This document shows, one piece after another, positions 8,791 to 16,685 of a stretch of DNA of 64,000 nt (its first letter is position 1; every line of letters begins with the position of its first letter). Where the stretch lies: assembly GCF_900091585.1 (NCBI RefSeq), contig NZ_FMHT01000003.1, forward strand, positions 5,013,501 to 5,077,500, in the 5' to 3' direction. Made by a program: the position numbers and the translations under genes. A model generated the notes under the pieces. That model had not been told where the DNA came from, did not search any database, and saw only the letters and a program-made list of their open reading frames with translations. The stretch comes from Micromonospora nigra (lineage in GTDB: Bacteria > Actinomycetota > Actinomycetes > Mycobacteriales > Micromonosporaceae).

Positions 8791-9622
8791 TCTCGTCCTC
8801 CTGGCGGTGCGCCCAGCCGAGCAGCTCACGCAGCTCGGCCGGCGTGCAGCGGTGGTCGGTGCCCAGCTCGGCGCGGGCGATCTCCACGGCGGTCGGCAGG
8901 TCCACCTGCGCGCCGTGCAGCTGCGGCCACTGCCGGCGGATCCGGGCGGTGCCTCCGAAGGTGGGATCCTCGTCGGCCAGCACCATCGGGTCGCCGTACA
9001 CGGCGGGTTCGCAGCCGGCGGCGATGCCGTAGAAGATGGCGCTGGTCAGCCGGTTCGACGCCACGCGGGCGTGGCGGCGCAGCTCGGTGAGCTGCTTGTC
9101 GAGGAACAGCGGGTCGGTGTCCTTCCACCAGTGGCCCCGGTAGCCGTGGCAGACGACCCGGAAGCCGGCGTCCTCGTAGAGCCGGCGGACCCGGCGCATC
9201 CGGTGCTCGTGCCAGTACAGGCAGACGGTCACCGGCCCGGGTTCGGTGTCCCGGATCCGGGCGATCAGCTCCTTGTGGTCGCCCTTGACGTGCTGGCCCT
9301 CCCAGCCGTGGAACGGGTACCAGATCGTGCCCTCCCGGCGTTCGGGGGGCGGGTCGTCCGCGCGCAGCGAGAGCAGGTAGACGAACGGTGCCCCGATCAC
9401 GGTGACGTTGCGTCGCCCGACCGACCAGGCCCGCCGGCGGGTCTGCTCCGACCACAGCAGGCTGGGGGTGCGCTCGGCGTACGGGTGGCCGGGGGCGAGA
9501 CCGTCGCCGATGTTCCAGCCGTGCTGCACGTACCCGTTGATGCGCGGCGGGTGGCCGTCGCCCAGCCCCGCGTAGCGGGCCAGCACGTGGGCGTGGCCGT
9601 AGAAGTGGTTCGCGTGGTGCAT
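8780..9622 (-). CDS. unassigned protein, candidate GT-B glycosyltransferase
   Basis: A 280-residue protein I do not recognise with certainty. It has a His-rich N-terminus (MHHANHFYGHAHVLARYAG), NGYVQHGWNIGDG, and a C-terminal segment RVASNRLTSAIFYGIAAGCEPAVYGDP. That last pattern (Ser/Asn, then a helix ending in G-x-P and a strand ending in DP) resembles the nucleotide-sugar site of GT-B enzymes, including some capsule and polysialic-acid transferases. Lying between pseC and the methyltransferase in the operon, it is a candidate for transferring the CMP-activated sugar. ATG at 9622 follows the pseB-pseC pair; pseC's own stop is 10 bp away. The family assignment is tentative. Confidence 0.45.
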   Translation of the reverse strand: MHHANHFYGHAHVLARYAGLGDGHPPRINGYVQHGWNIGDGLAPGHPYAERTPSLLWSEQTRRRAWSVGRRNVTVIGAPFVYLLSLRADDPPPERREGTIWYPFHGWEGQHVKGDHKELIARIRDTEPGPVTVCLYWHEHRMRRVRRLYEDAGFRVVCHGYRGHWWKDTDPLFLDKQLTELRRHARVASNRLTSAIFYGIAAGCEPAVYGDPMVLADEDPTFGGTARIRRQWPQLHGAQVDLPTAVEIARAELGTDHRCTPAELRELLGWAHRQEDESDD

Positions 9623-9632
9623 GGAGTCGTCC

Positions 9633-10787
9633 TCAGGCGGCGGCCGGGCGGGCCGGTGCGCCCCGCAGGGCGGCGGCGAGCGCGTCGACGACCCGGTCCT
9701 GGTCGGCGTCGCTCAGGTCCGGGAACAGCGGCAGCGACAGCTGCTCGGCGTAGAACGCCTCGGCCACCGGGCAGGACCCGCGCCGGTAGCCGAGGTCGGC
9801 GAAGGCGGGATGCCAGTGGGCGGGGATGTAGTTGACCTGCACGCCGATGCCGGCGGCGCGCATCCGGTCGTACACCTCGCGGCGGCGGCCGTCGAGCACC
9901 CGGATCGGGTACAGGTGCCAGGCCGGCTCCGCCCAGGCGCGGCGGCCCGGGGTCAGCACGCCCGGCAGGTCGGCGAGGGCCGCGTCGTAGCGGGCGACCA
10001 GCCGGGCCCGGCGGGCCAGGAAGTCGTCGAGGCGGCGCAGTTGGCTGCGGCCCAGCGCGCACAGCACGTCGGGCAGCCGGTAGTTCAGGCCGAACTCGTG
10101 CACCTCCTGGTGCCAGCCCCCCTCGTCCGGCCAGCGCTGCTCGTCGCGCTCGCGGACCAGGCCGATGTTGCGGAACCGGCGGGCCCGGGTGAGCAGCTCC
10201 CCGTCGAGCGCGGCGACCGCGCCGCCCTCGGCGGTGGTGAGGTTCTTGGTGGGGAAGAACGAGAACGTCGTCAGGTCGGCGAGGGAACCGACCGGCCGGC
10301 CCCGGTAGCGGGCGCCGATGGAGTGGGCGGCGTCGGCGAGCAGCAGGGTGTCCCCGCCGGCCGCGCGCAGGGCGTCGTAGTCGGCGGGGTGGCCGGCGTA
10401 GTCCACGGCGGCGACGACCCGGGTGCGTCCCGTGGTGGCCGCCGACACGGCCGCCGGGTCGAGGGTGAACGTCTCGGGCTCGACGTCGGCGAACACCACC
10501 TGCGCTCCCAGCGCGACGGCGCTGCTGGCCGTCGCCACGAACGTCATCGGTGGGACGATCACCTCGTCGCCGGGGCCGACCCCGGCCGCCGCGTACGCCA
10601 CGTGCAGCGCGGCGGTGCCGTTGGAGACGGCGGCGACGCCGGCCCCGCCGGTCCACCCGGCCAGGTCGGCCTCGAAGGCGGTGACCTGCGGGCCGGTGGT
10701 GAGCCAGTCGCTGCGCAGGGCGGCCACCACCGCGGCCACGTCGTCGTCGGTGACCGACTGCCGGCCGTACGGGAGCAGACCCGTCAT
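9633..10787 (-). CDS. pseC: PseC-type PLP-dependent aminotransferase
   Basis: DegT/DnrJ/EryC1-family sugar aminotransferase, 384 residues, expected to convert the 4-keto sugar made by PseB to UDP-4-amino-4,6-dideoxy-N-acetyl-altrosamine. The PLP lysine is Lys181 in SFFPTKNLTTAEGG, with Asp152 (LADAAHS) contacting the pyridine nitrogen; VSNGTAALH binds phosphate and VQVNYIPAHWHP is a family C-terminal motif close to PseC. The ATG at 10787 overlaps the pseB stop by 4 bp (ATGA), showing translational coupling with the enzyme supplying its substrate. Confidence 0.9.
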   Translation of the reverse strand: MTGLLPYGRQSVTDDDVAAVVAALRSDWLTTGPQVTAFEADLAGWTGGAGVAAVSNGTAALHVAYAAAGVGPGDEVIVPPMTFVATASSAVALGAQVVFADVEPETFTLDPAAVSAATTGRTRVVAAVDYAGHPADYDALRAAGGDTLLLADAAHSIGARYRGRPVGSLADLTTFSFFPTKNLTTAEGGAVAALDGELLTRARRFRNIGLVRERDEQRWPDEGGWHQEVHEFGLNYRLPDVLCALGRSQLRRLDDFLARRARLVARYDAALADLPGVLTPGRRAWAEPAWHLYPIRVLDGRRREVYDRMRAAGIGVQVNYIPAHWHPAFADLGYRRGSCPVAEAFYAEQLSLPLFPDLSDADQDRVVDALAAALRGAPARPAAA

Positions 10788-11767
10788 GCCGCGATGCCGA
10801 GCATGTCGCGCAGCTGCCCGACGCCGAGCCACTCGTCGTTGGTGTCCGACTGGTACGCGAACCCGTCCGGTACCGGCTCGCAGCCGACCGGCGGCTGGTA
10901 GCCCCAGGTGGCGATGGTCGGCTGCACGATGTAGCGGTCCTTCGCGATGAGCGTCCGCCGGCTGTCGTCCGGCGCGATCATCTCCTCGTGCAGCTTCTCG
11001 CCCGGCCGGATGCCGATCTCGTGGGTGGTGGCGTCCGGGGCGACGGCCTCGACCAGGTCGAGGATGCGCATGCTGGGGATGCGGGGCACGAACAGCTCCC
11101 CGCCCTGCATCTGGTCGAACGAGTCCATGACGAACTGGACGGCCTGGTCCAGGGTGATCCAGAACCGGGTCATCCGCTTGTCGGTGATGGGCAGGCTCCT
11201 GCCCTCGGCGGCGAGCCGACGGAACAGCGGCACCACCGAACCGCGGCTGCCCACCACGTTGCCGTAGCGCACCACGGCGAAGCGGGTCGGGTGGTGGGCG
11301 GCGTAGTGGTTGGCGGAGACGAAGAGCTTGTCGCCGACCAGCTTCGTGGCGCCGTACAGGTTGATCGGGCTGGACGCCTTGTCGGTGGACAGCGCGATGA
11401 CCTTCTTCACGCCCGCCTCGATCGCCGCGTCGACGACGTGCTGCGACCCGGTGATGTTGGTGGCGATGAACTCCGACGGGTTGTACTCGGCGGTGTCGAC
11501 CTGCTTGAGGGCGGCGGCGTGCACCACGTGGTCGACCCCGTGCATCGCCCGGGTCAGCCGGTGCCGGTCGCGGATGTCACCGATGAACCAGCGCAGCCGG
11601 GGATCGTCGCCGAGCTGCTGGCGCAGTTCGTACTGCTTCAGTTCGTCGCGGGAGAAGACCACCACGCGGGTCGGGTCCGCCTCGGCGAGGAGGTGCCGCA
11701 GGAAGGTCCTGCCGAAGGACCCGGTCCCCCCGGTGACGAGAACGGACGACCCATTCAACTCGCTCAA
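10784..11767 (-). CDS. pseB: PseB-type UDP-GlcNAc 4,6-dehydratase (inverting)
   Basis: Extended short-chain dehydrogenase of 327 residues, first enzyme of pseudaminic-acid-type synthesis: it dehydrates UDP-GlcNAc at C4/C6 and inverts C5. The NAD(P)-binding TGGTGSFG is at residues 12-19. The catalytic set Asp129-Lys130 (STDKASSP) and Tyr138/Lys142 (YGATK) matches PseB/FlaA1 rather than retaining dehydratases. The open frame runs far upstream, but a GGGAG Shine-Dalgarno 8 nt before a TTG at 11767 gives an N-terminus (MSELNGSSVLVTGG) that fits the family. It is the first gene of the minus-strand operon down to pseG. Confidence 0.92.
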   Translation of the reverse strand: MSELNGSSVLVTGGTGSFGRTFLRHLLAEADPTRVVVFSRDELKQYELRQQLGDDPRLRWFIGDIRDRHRLTRAMHGVDHVVHAAALKQVDTAEYNPSEFIATNITGSQHVVDAAIEAGVKKVIALSTDKASSPINLYGATKLVGDKLFVSANHYAAHHPTRFAVVRYGNVVGSRGSVVPLFRRLAAEGRSLPITDKRMTRFWITLDQAVQFVMDSFDQMQGGELFVPRIPSMRILDLVEAVAPDATTHEIGIRPGEKLHEEMIAPDDSRRTLIAKDRYIVQPTIATWGYQPPVGCEPVPDGFAYQSDTNDEWLGVGQLRDMLGIAA

Positions 11768-12020
11768 TTTGGTGCTCCCGTGTTCGTGGCGTGTCCGGCG
11801 GGCCTCGGCCGGCCGACCGGGTGGGAACGCTAGACCCGGCGGGTTAACGCCCCGACGCCCCCGGGTGAACCACTCAGGCGCGCTCCGTGAATGCCGTGCG
11901 CCGGGCAGGCGAACACCTGTCGTACCCGTCCGATGCGGACGGATCAGGCAGGTCACGGCCGATACAGTGGCCGGCGCGCGACCGGCGGGCGGGCCGCGGC
12001 GAGGGGGAAGGGGGGCGGCG
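11768..12020. promoter_or_regulatory. divergent intergenic region between pseB and a GT-C gene
   Basis: About 250 bp between oppositely oriented starts, so it should hold promoters for the pse operon and the membrane glycosyltransferase. A rare GTTAAC site sits in GGGTTAACGCCC (11841-11852), with GGGTGAAC 10 nt after it; the same GGGTTAACGCCC recurs past the end of the GT-C gene at 13771. I cannot place a convincing -35/-10 pair. Confidence 0.4.
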
Positions 12021-13751
12021 ATGGCCGTCGGCGGCGAGGTGGTCGAGCGGGTCGACGCCCCACGGCGGGTGATCCCGGCGGGGCGGCGGGCCTGGGTCGT
12101 TCCGGCGCTGCTGCTGTTCGGCTGGCTGCTCGGGGTGGCCTGGCGGATGTGGCTGTCCCGGCACGTCACCATGCCGATCGCGCACACCGACGAGGACAGC
12201 TACCTCAACACCGCCCGCGCGTTGGCGGGCGGACCGGGTGGCTTCAGCAGCGAGAACGGGCCGCTGCGCCGGGTCGGCTACCCGATGCTGATCTCACCGG
12301 CCTTCGTCGGCGAGCGGGACTTCGCCGACTCCTACCGCCTCGTCCAGCTGATCAACGCGGCCGTCAACGCCGCCCTGTTCCCGCTGGCGTACCTGCTCGG
12401 CCGGCGGATGCTGCGGCTGCCGCGTCCGTTCGCCCTGGGGATCGCGGCGGCTGCCGCGACGCTGCCGGCGGCGGCGTTCTACGCCGAGGTGGCGATGATC
12501 GACGCGGTGCTCGCTCCGCTGTTGGTGGTGTGGCTGCTGGCCGTGCACCGCTGGGTGGACCGGCCGGGGCTGGTGACCGCCGCCGCCGTGGGGGCCTGCG
12601 TCGGCGCGTTCCATCTGCTGCACTCCCGGGGGCTGGTCGTCGTGGCGGTGCACGCCGGTCTGGTCCTGTTGCTGCTCGCCCGCCGCCGCGTCACCCCCGC
12701 CGGCGTGCTGGCCGCCGTCGGACCGGTGCTCGCGCTGGCGCTGGTCAACGAGGCCGGCATCCGCCTGCTCGGCGACCGGGTCTACCTGCTCGGCGACCCG
12801 CCCGGTGGGGACACCGTCGCGGCCGTCGCGTCGGGCGCGGGCCTGTTGCGGGTGGCGGCGGCGGTCGGCACGCAGCTGTGGTACCTGGTGGTCGTCACCT
12901 TCGGCGCGGCCGGGGTGGCCTGGGCCGCCGCACTGCGGAACCTGCGCCGCCCCGCGCACGGCGACGCCACCCGGTGGACCCTGGGTGTGGCGCTGGCGAC
13001 CACCGTCGGGGTGGCCGCCGGGGCGTCGGTGATCCTCGCCGGCATCACCCACAAGGCACCGGACGCCATCTACGCCCGGTACGTGCAGATGCTCGCCCCG
13101 TTCTGGTTGCTGGTCGGCGCCGCCGCGCTGTGCGGCGTCACCGTCCGGGTGGTGCGGGGGCGCCTCGCGGTCGCGGCGGGTCTGCTGACCGTCGGGGCCG
13201 CGCTGGTCGCCGCCCGGCTGGACTGGGCCCGCGCCCGCGGCACCGAGCTGCGCTACGGCGGGTTCAGCGCCCCGGACCTGATGGCGTTGACCGGCGGCTG
13301 GCGCGAGTTGCGTCCGTTCACCGCGGCGCTGGTCGGCCTGGCCGGCTGCGCGTCGCTGCTGGTCGCCGCGCGTGCGCCCCGGCTGCGGGCCGCCGTGGTC
13401 GCCGTCGTCGTCGTGGTCAATGTCGCCACCATGCAGGTGATCACGCAGCGCCTGGTCCGCCCGATGGCCGCCGCGTACACGCCGTCCGTCGCGGTCGCCG
13501 ACCTGGGGGTACGCCCCGGCGACCGGGTGTACGCCTCGACCGGGGTGCCGTACGTCATCCGGTTCAACCTCAGCCACCAGGTCACCTGGACCGACGTGCG
13601 GTGGTTCACCGAGCGGCCACCGGCCCGCGCCGACGTGGTGTTCACCCGGTGGGCACCCGGCGAAACCGACGACTGGGACGGCACACGCCACGGTTTCGTG
13701 CGCCTCGGCGGCGACCCCGAACAGTTCTGGGCGGCCTGGCGACGCTTGTGA
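12021..13751 (+). CDS. GT-C-type integral membrane glycosyltransferase
   Basis: A 576-residue protein with about a dozen hydrophobic segments beginning at residues 26-44, and an acidic motif HTDEDSYLN in the first extracytoplasmic loop. This is the layout of GT-C enzymes (PMT/ArnT-like), which use polyprenyl-phosphate sugars outside the membrane. The last 90 residues form a soluble domain (VRPGDRVYASTGVPYVIRF). ATG at 12021 follows a GGGGGAAGGGG purine tract; longer upstream frames lack a site. It is divergent from pseB and convergent with pseH, so likely part of the glycan locus. The sugar and acceptor are unknown. Confidence 0.7.
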   Translation: MAVGGEVVERVDAPRRVIPAGRRAWVVPALLLFGWLLGVAWRMWLSRHVTMPIAHTDEDSYLNTARALAGGPGGFSSENGPLRRVGYPMLISPAFVGERDFADSYRLVQLINAAVNAALFPLAYLLGRRMLRLPRPFALGIAAAAATLPAAAFYAEVAMIDAVLAPLLVVWLLAVHRWVDRPGLVTAAAVGACVGAFHLLHSRGLVVVAVHAGLVLLLLARRRVTPAGVLAAVGPVLALALVNEAGIRLLGDRVYLLGDPPGGDTVAAVASGAGLLRVAAAVGTQLWYLVVVTFGAAGVAWAAALRNLRRPAHGDATRWTLGVALATTVGVAAGASVILAGITHKAPDAIYARYVQMLAPFWLLVGAAALCGVTVRVVRGRLAVAAGLLTVGAALVAARLDWARARGTELRYGGFSAPDLMALTGGWRELRPFTAALVGLAGCASLLVAARAPRLRAAVVAVVVVVNVATMQVITQRLVRPMAAAYTPSVAVADLGVRPGDRVYASTGVPYVIRFNLSHQVTWTDVRWFTERPPARADVVFTRWAPGETDDWDGTRHGFVRLGGDPEQFWAAWRRL

Positions 13752-13819
13752 TCCCCGCAGTTCCGTCGTCGGGTTAACGCCCGATGTAGCGCATTCGCAC
13801 GACCGGTGAACGCCGTGTG

Positions 13820-13829
13820 CACAATTGTG
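13820..13829. promoter_or_regulatory. AT-rich palindrome near the pseH stop
   Basis: CACAATTGTG is a perfect 10-bp palindrome in otherwise very GC-rich DNA, four bases beyond the pseH stop and between two convergent genes. It could be a protein-binding site or chance; its position argues against promoter control. Confidence 0.2.
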
Positions 13830-13833
13830 GAAC

Positions 13834-14370
13834 TCAGCGCCGACGGCGGTTTGCCCGCTCCAGAGAAATGGGGATGAGGATGATCTCCCGGCCGTCGGAC
13901 ACCTCCCGCCGGGCAGTGCCCTCGACGAACCGGAAGCGCCGGTTCATCTGCCGCACCACCGTGTTGTGCCCCAGCACCTCGCCGTCGAGCCGGTCCAGCG
14001 CCAGCTCGTCGAAGGCGTGGTCGACCGCCTCGCGCATGACCTCCAGCCAGGCCGACAGCGTCTCACCTCGGGCGGCCAGCCCGTCGGCGTCCAGGTAGAA
14101 GCCCCACGAGCCGGTACGGGGGCCGTCCAGCCGCAGGTCGAAGAAGGTGACCGCCCCGCACGGGACACCATCGCGCAGGTAGGTCAGCAACCGCCGGGTG
14201 GGGTCCTCGCGCGTCGCCGCCCACCACCGGGCGTGCTCCTGCGCGGTGATGACGTGGCTGGTCTTGCTGACCTCGCGGTTGGTTTCCTGATTACGCCAGG
14301 ACAACATCAGGTGAACGTCGTCGGTGGTCGCTTCGCGTAGCACGGGGCGCTCGCTTTCCGATTGTCGCAA
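13834..14370 (-). CDS. pseH: GNAT N-acetyltransferase, PseH-like
   Basis: A 178-residue GNAT-family acyltransferase. The start (LREATTDDVHLMLSWRNQETNREVSKTSHVI) closely follows the RimJ/RimL-like PseH pattern with the WRN motif, and SWGFYLDADGLAARG occupies the acyl-CoA-binding region. PseH adds an acyl group to the C4 amine of the UDP-sugar made by PseC. The gene is separate from the main pse operon and divergent, with about 50 bp between starts, from an ACP-ligase-SDR operon. That raises the possibility that it uses an acyl donor other than acetyl-CoA. The substrate assignment rests on context. Confidence 0.72.
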   Translation of the reverse strand: MRQSESERPVLREATTDDVHLMLSWRNQETNREVSKTSHVITAQEHARWWAATREDPTRRLLTYLRDGVPCGAVTFFDLRLDGPRTGSWGFYLDADGLAARGETLSAWLEVMREAVDHAFDELALDRLDGEVLGHNTVVRQMNRRFRFVEGTARREVSDGREIILIPISLERANRRRR

Positions 14371-14407
14371 CGGCCACCGGGGACCCTAATGTCGAATTAC
14401 CGGGCTG

Positions 14408-14413
14408 TACACT
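14408..14413 (+). promoter_or_regulatory. -10-like hexamer, possible leaderless start for the ACP operon
   Basis: TACACT fits TAnnnT and ends 7 nt before the ACP ATG, the spacing expected if transcription begins at the start codon. No clear -35 is seen, and no Shine-Dalgarno fits between them. Confidence 0.35.
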
Positions 14414-14420
14414 CCGCCGC

Positions 14421-14672
14421 ATGAACGAATTGAGTCGTGCGCAGATCCGCGATCTCATGGCGCAGGTGCTCGACAATCAGGGGCGTTCCCTTCCCGACGA
14501 CGACGCGGCCGACCTGCGGGAGATCGGCTTCCGGTCGTTGGACTTCTCGGAACTGGCCCTGCGGGTCGAGGACGCCACCGGCGACGAGCTGAACTTCGAC
14601 GCCCCGGGGCTGCGCCGCATCGCCACGGTCGGCGACGTCCTGGACCTGCTCGTCGAGCTGCAACACCAGTGA
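14421..14672 (+). CDS. acyl carrier protein
   Basis: An 83-residue stand-alone carrier protein. Ser39 in GFRSLDFSEL is the expected 4'-phosphopantetheine attachment site (RSL in place of the common DSL), and acidic helices flank it. It begins an operon with an AMP-forming ligase (4-bp overlap), a FabG-like reductase and a phosphopantetheinyl transferase: everything needed to make holo-ACP, load an acid and reduce a keto group. It lies within a nonulosonate cluster and not with ketosynthases, so a sugar-acyl donor role is inferred rather than fatty-acid or polyketide synthesis. Confidence 0.85.
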   Translation: MNELSRAQIRDLMAQVLDNQGRSLPDDDAADLREIGFRSLDFSELALRVEDATGDELNFDAPGLRRIATVGDVLDLLVELQHQ

Positions 14673-15937
14673 CCGTCGCGACCAGCCGCCCCACCGGGCT
14701 CGACAACCGTCTGGTCGTCGGCGGAGTGCCGCTGACCTGGCGGGCGCTGCCGGCTTCGACCCTGCCGGCCCCCGCCGTGGTGCTCGCCGCCCGCGCCGGT
14801 GACGCCCTCGCCGCCGCCCGCCACCACGCCGAGCACGGCACCGAGCTGCTGATCGGCTCCCCGGGCCGGGTGGACGCGACGATGCGCGACGAGCTGCGCG
14901 CAGCCGGGTTCACGGTGGTCGGGCCGGGCGCAGCCGACCCGGCCGCGCGGGGGGCGGTGACCGGCGACGACGCCCTGCTGGCCCCCACCCGGTCGCGCCC
15001 CGCCGAACCGGGCCGGCTGTGGCTGCTCACCTCCGGCTCGACCGGCCGTCCCAAGCGGGTGGGGCACACCCTCGCCTCGCTGACCACCGTGCGGGGGCAC
15101 CAGCCCGAACGCACCTGGCTGTGCCCGTACGCCCCCGGCACGTACGCCTGGTGGCAGGTGGTGACGTTGTCGCTCACCCAGCCGGGGCAGCACCTCGTGG
15201 TCGTCGACGCGGACGAGTTGGACGACTGGCCGGCGCTGGCCGCCGCGCACGGCGTCGACGCGGCCTCCGGCACCCCGACCTTCTGGCGGCGTACCCTGCA
15301 CGCCGACCCGGCCGCCCTGGCACGGGTGCCGCTGCGCCAGGTGACCCTCGGCGGGGAGCCGGTCGACCAGGCCATCCTGGACCGGCTGGCCGAGCTGTTC
15401 CCGGCGGCCCGGATCTCCTGGATCTACGCGTCCTCCGAGGTGGGCGCGTCGATCGTGGTTCACGACGGGCGGGCCGGGTTCCCCGTCGACTGGCTGGACC
15501 GGGCGGCACCCGACCGCCCCACCCTCTCCGTGCGCGGCGAGGAACTGGTGGTCACCTCACCCCATCACGGGGTCGGGCTGGCCGGGCCGGTGCACACCGG
15601 CGACCGGGTGCGGGTGGTCGACGACCGGGTGCTCGTCACCGGCCGGCTCGACACCGACGAGATCAACGTGGGCGGCAGCAAGGTGTCGGCCGGGCAGGTC
15701 CGCGACGTCCTCGCCGCCCACCCGGCGGTGGCGTGGGCCCGCGTCACGGGCCGCCGCGCCCCGCTGTTGGGGCAGCTCGTCGCCGCCGACGTGGTCGCGG
15801 CCCCGTCGGCCGGGCCGCTGGACGAGGCGGCCCTCACCCGCTGGTGCGCCGACCGGCTGCCCGACCACGCCGTGCCCCGCCGGATCCGGCTGCTGACCGA
15901 GATCCCCGTCAAGGAGACTCTGAAGAGCGATGTCTGA
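14669..15937 (+). CDS. AMP-forming acyl-ACP ligase (ANL superfamily)
   Basis: Adenylating enzyme of 422 residues, compact compared with the usual 500 or so. It carries the P-loop LTSGSTGRPKR, the middle-region signature IYASSEVG, the hinge motif GRLDTDEINVGGSKVS, and a C-terminal VKETLKSDV whose lysine should be the adenylation lysine. It is predicted to activate a carboxylic acid as acyl-AMP and load it on the adjacent ACP. GTG at 14669 overlaps the ACP stop by 4 bp (GTGA). The acid cannot be read from sequence; the short N-terminal domain suggests a small substrate. Confidence 0.82.
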   Translation: MTVATSRPTGLDNRLVVGGVPLTWRALPASTLPAPAVVLAARAGDALAAARHHAEHGTELLIGSPGRVDATMRDELRAAGFTVVGPGAADPAARGAVTGDDALLAPTRSRPAEPGRLWLLTSGSTGRPKRVGHTLASLTTVRGHQPERTWLCPYAPGTYAWWQVVTLSLTQPGQHLVVVDADELDDWPALAAAHGVDAASGTPTFWRRTLHADPAALARVPLRQVTLGGEPVDQAILDRLAELFPAARISWIYASSEVGASIVVHDGRAGFPVDWLDRAAPDRPTLSVRGEELVVTSPHHGVGLAGPVHTGDRVRVVDDRVLVTGRLDTDEINVGGSKVSAGQVRDVLAAHPAVAWARVTGRRAPLLGQLVAADVVAAPSAGPLDEAALTRWCADRLPDHAVPRRIRLLTEIPVKETLKSDV

Positions 15938-16685
15938 CCACGCCGCCGTCCCGCCCGTGCCGCCCGCCTCCGTGGTCCTCGTCTCCGGGGGCTCGCGCGG
16001 GCTGGGGCTCGCCATCGTCACCGACCTGCTCGACCGGGGGCTGAGGGTCGCGGCCTTCGCCCGCACCGTCACCCCGCAACTGGCGAAGCTCGCCGAGGCG
16101 CAACCCGACCGGGCGTACGCCGGTGCCGTGGACGTCACCGACCTGTCCGCCACCCAGGCGTTCCTGCGGGAGGTGGAGGAGCGGCTCGGCCCCGTCGACG
16201 GCCTCGTCAACAACGCCGCCGTCGGGCAGGACTCGCTGCACGCCCACACCGCCACCGCCGACGTGGCCCGGATCGTCTCGACCAATCTGACCGCGCCGTT
16301 GCAGCTCACCCGCCTCGTGGTGCGCCGGATGCTGGGCCGGGGGCTGCGCGGCCGGATCGTCAACGTCACCTCGATCTGCGCGCAGCGCGGCTTCCCGGGC
16401 CTGGTCGCGTACTCGGCCACCAAGGGCGGGATGGACGCCGCCACCCGGTCGCTGGCCCGGGAACTGGGCGGCCGGATGCTGGTCAACGCGGTCGCGCCCG
16501 GCTTCTTCGCCTCGGAGATGTCGGCGGTGCTCGGCCCCACCCAACTCGACCAGATCGTGCGACGCACGCCCACCGGTCACCTCACCGAACCCGAGGAGGT
16601 CGTTCCCGTGGTGCGGATGCTGCTGTGCGAGCAGACCAACATCAACGGCCAGGTGATCGTGGTGGACGGTGCCGCCTCCGTCTGA
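15930..16685 (+). CDS. FabG-like short-chain dehydrogenase/reductase
   Basis: Classical SDR of 251 residues with SGGSRGLGLAI (NADP-binding glycine motif), NNAAVG, catalytic Ser in NVTSICAQ and YSATKGG (Tyr and Lys), and the C-terminal NGQVIVVDGA typical of 3-oxoacyl-ACP reductases. It starts 8 bp inside the ligase gene. The likely reaction is reduction of a 3-oxoacyl group on the operon's ACP to a 3-hydroxyacyl group; reduction of a sugar ketone is an alternative. Next to it lies the phosphopantetheinyl transferase, overlapping by 17 bp. Confidence 0.83.
   Translation: MSDHAAVPPVPPASVVLVSGGSRGLGLAIVTDLLDRGLRVAAFARTVTPQLAKLAEAQPDRAYAGAVDVTDLSATQAFLREVEERLGPVDGLVNNAAVGQDSLHAHTATADVARIVSTNLTAPLQLTRLVVRRMLGRGLRGRIVNVTSICAQRGFPGLVAYSATKGGMDAATRSLARELGGRMLVNAVAPGFFASEMSAVLGPTQLDQIVRRTPTGHLTEPEEVVPVVRMLLCEQTNINGQVIVVDGAASV

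Noticed and set aside
14421..14672. Fatty-acid or polyketide synthase ACP
   Set aside because: No ketosynthase, malonyltransferase or dehydratase genes in the window.
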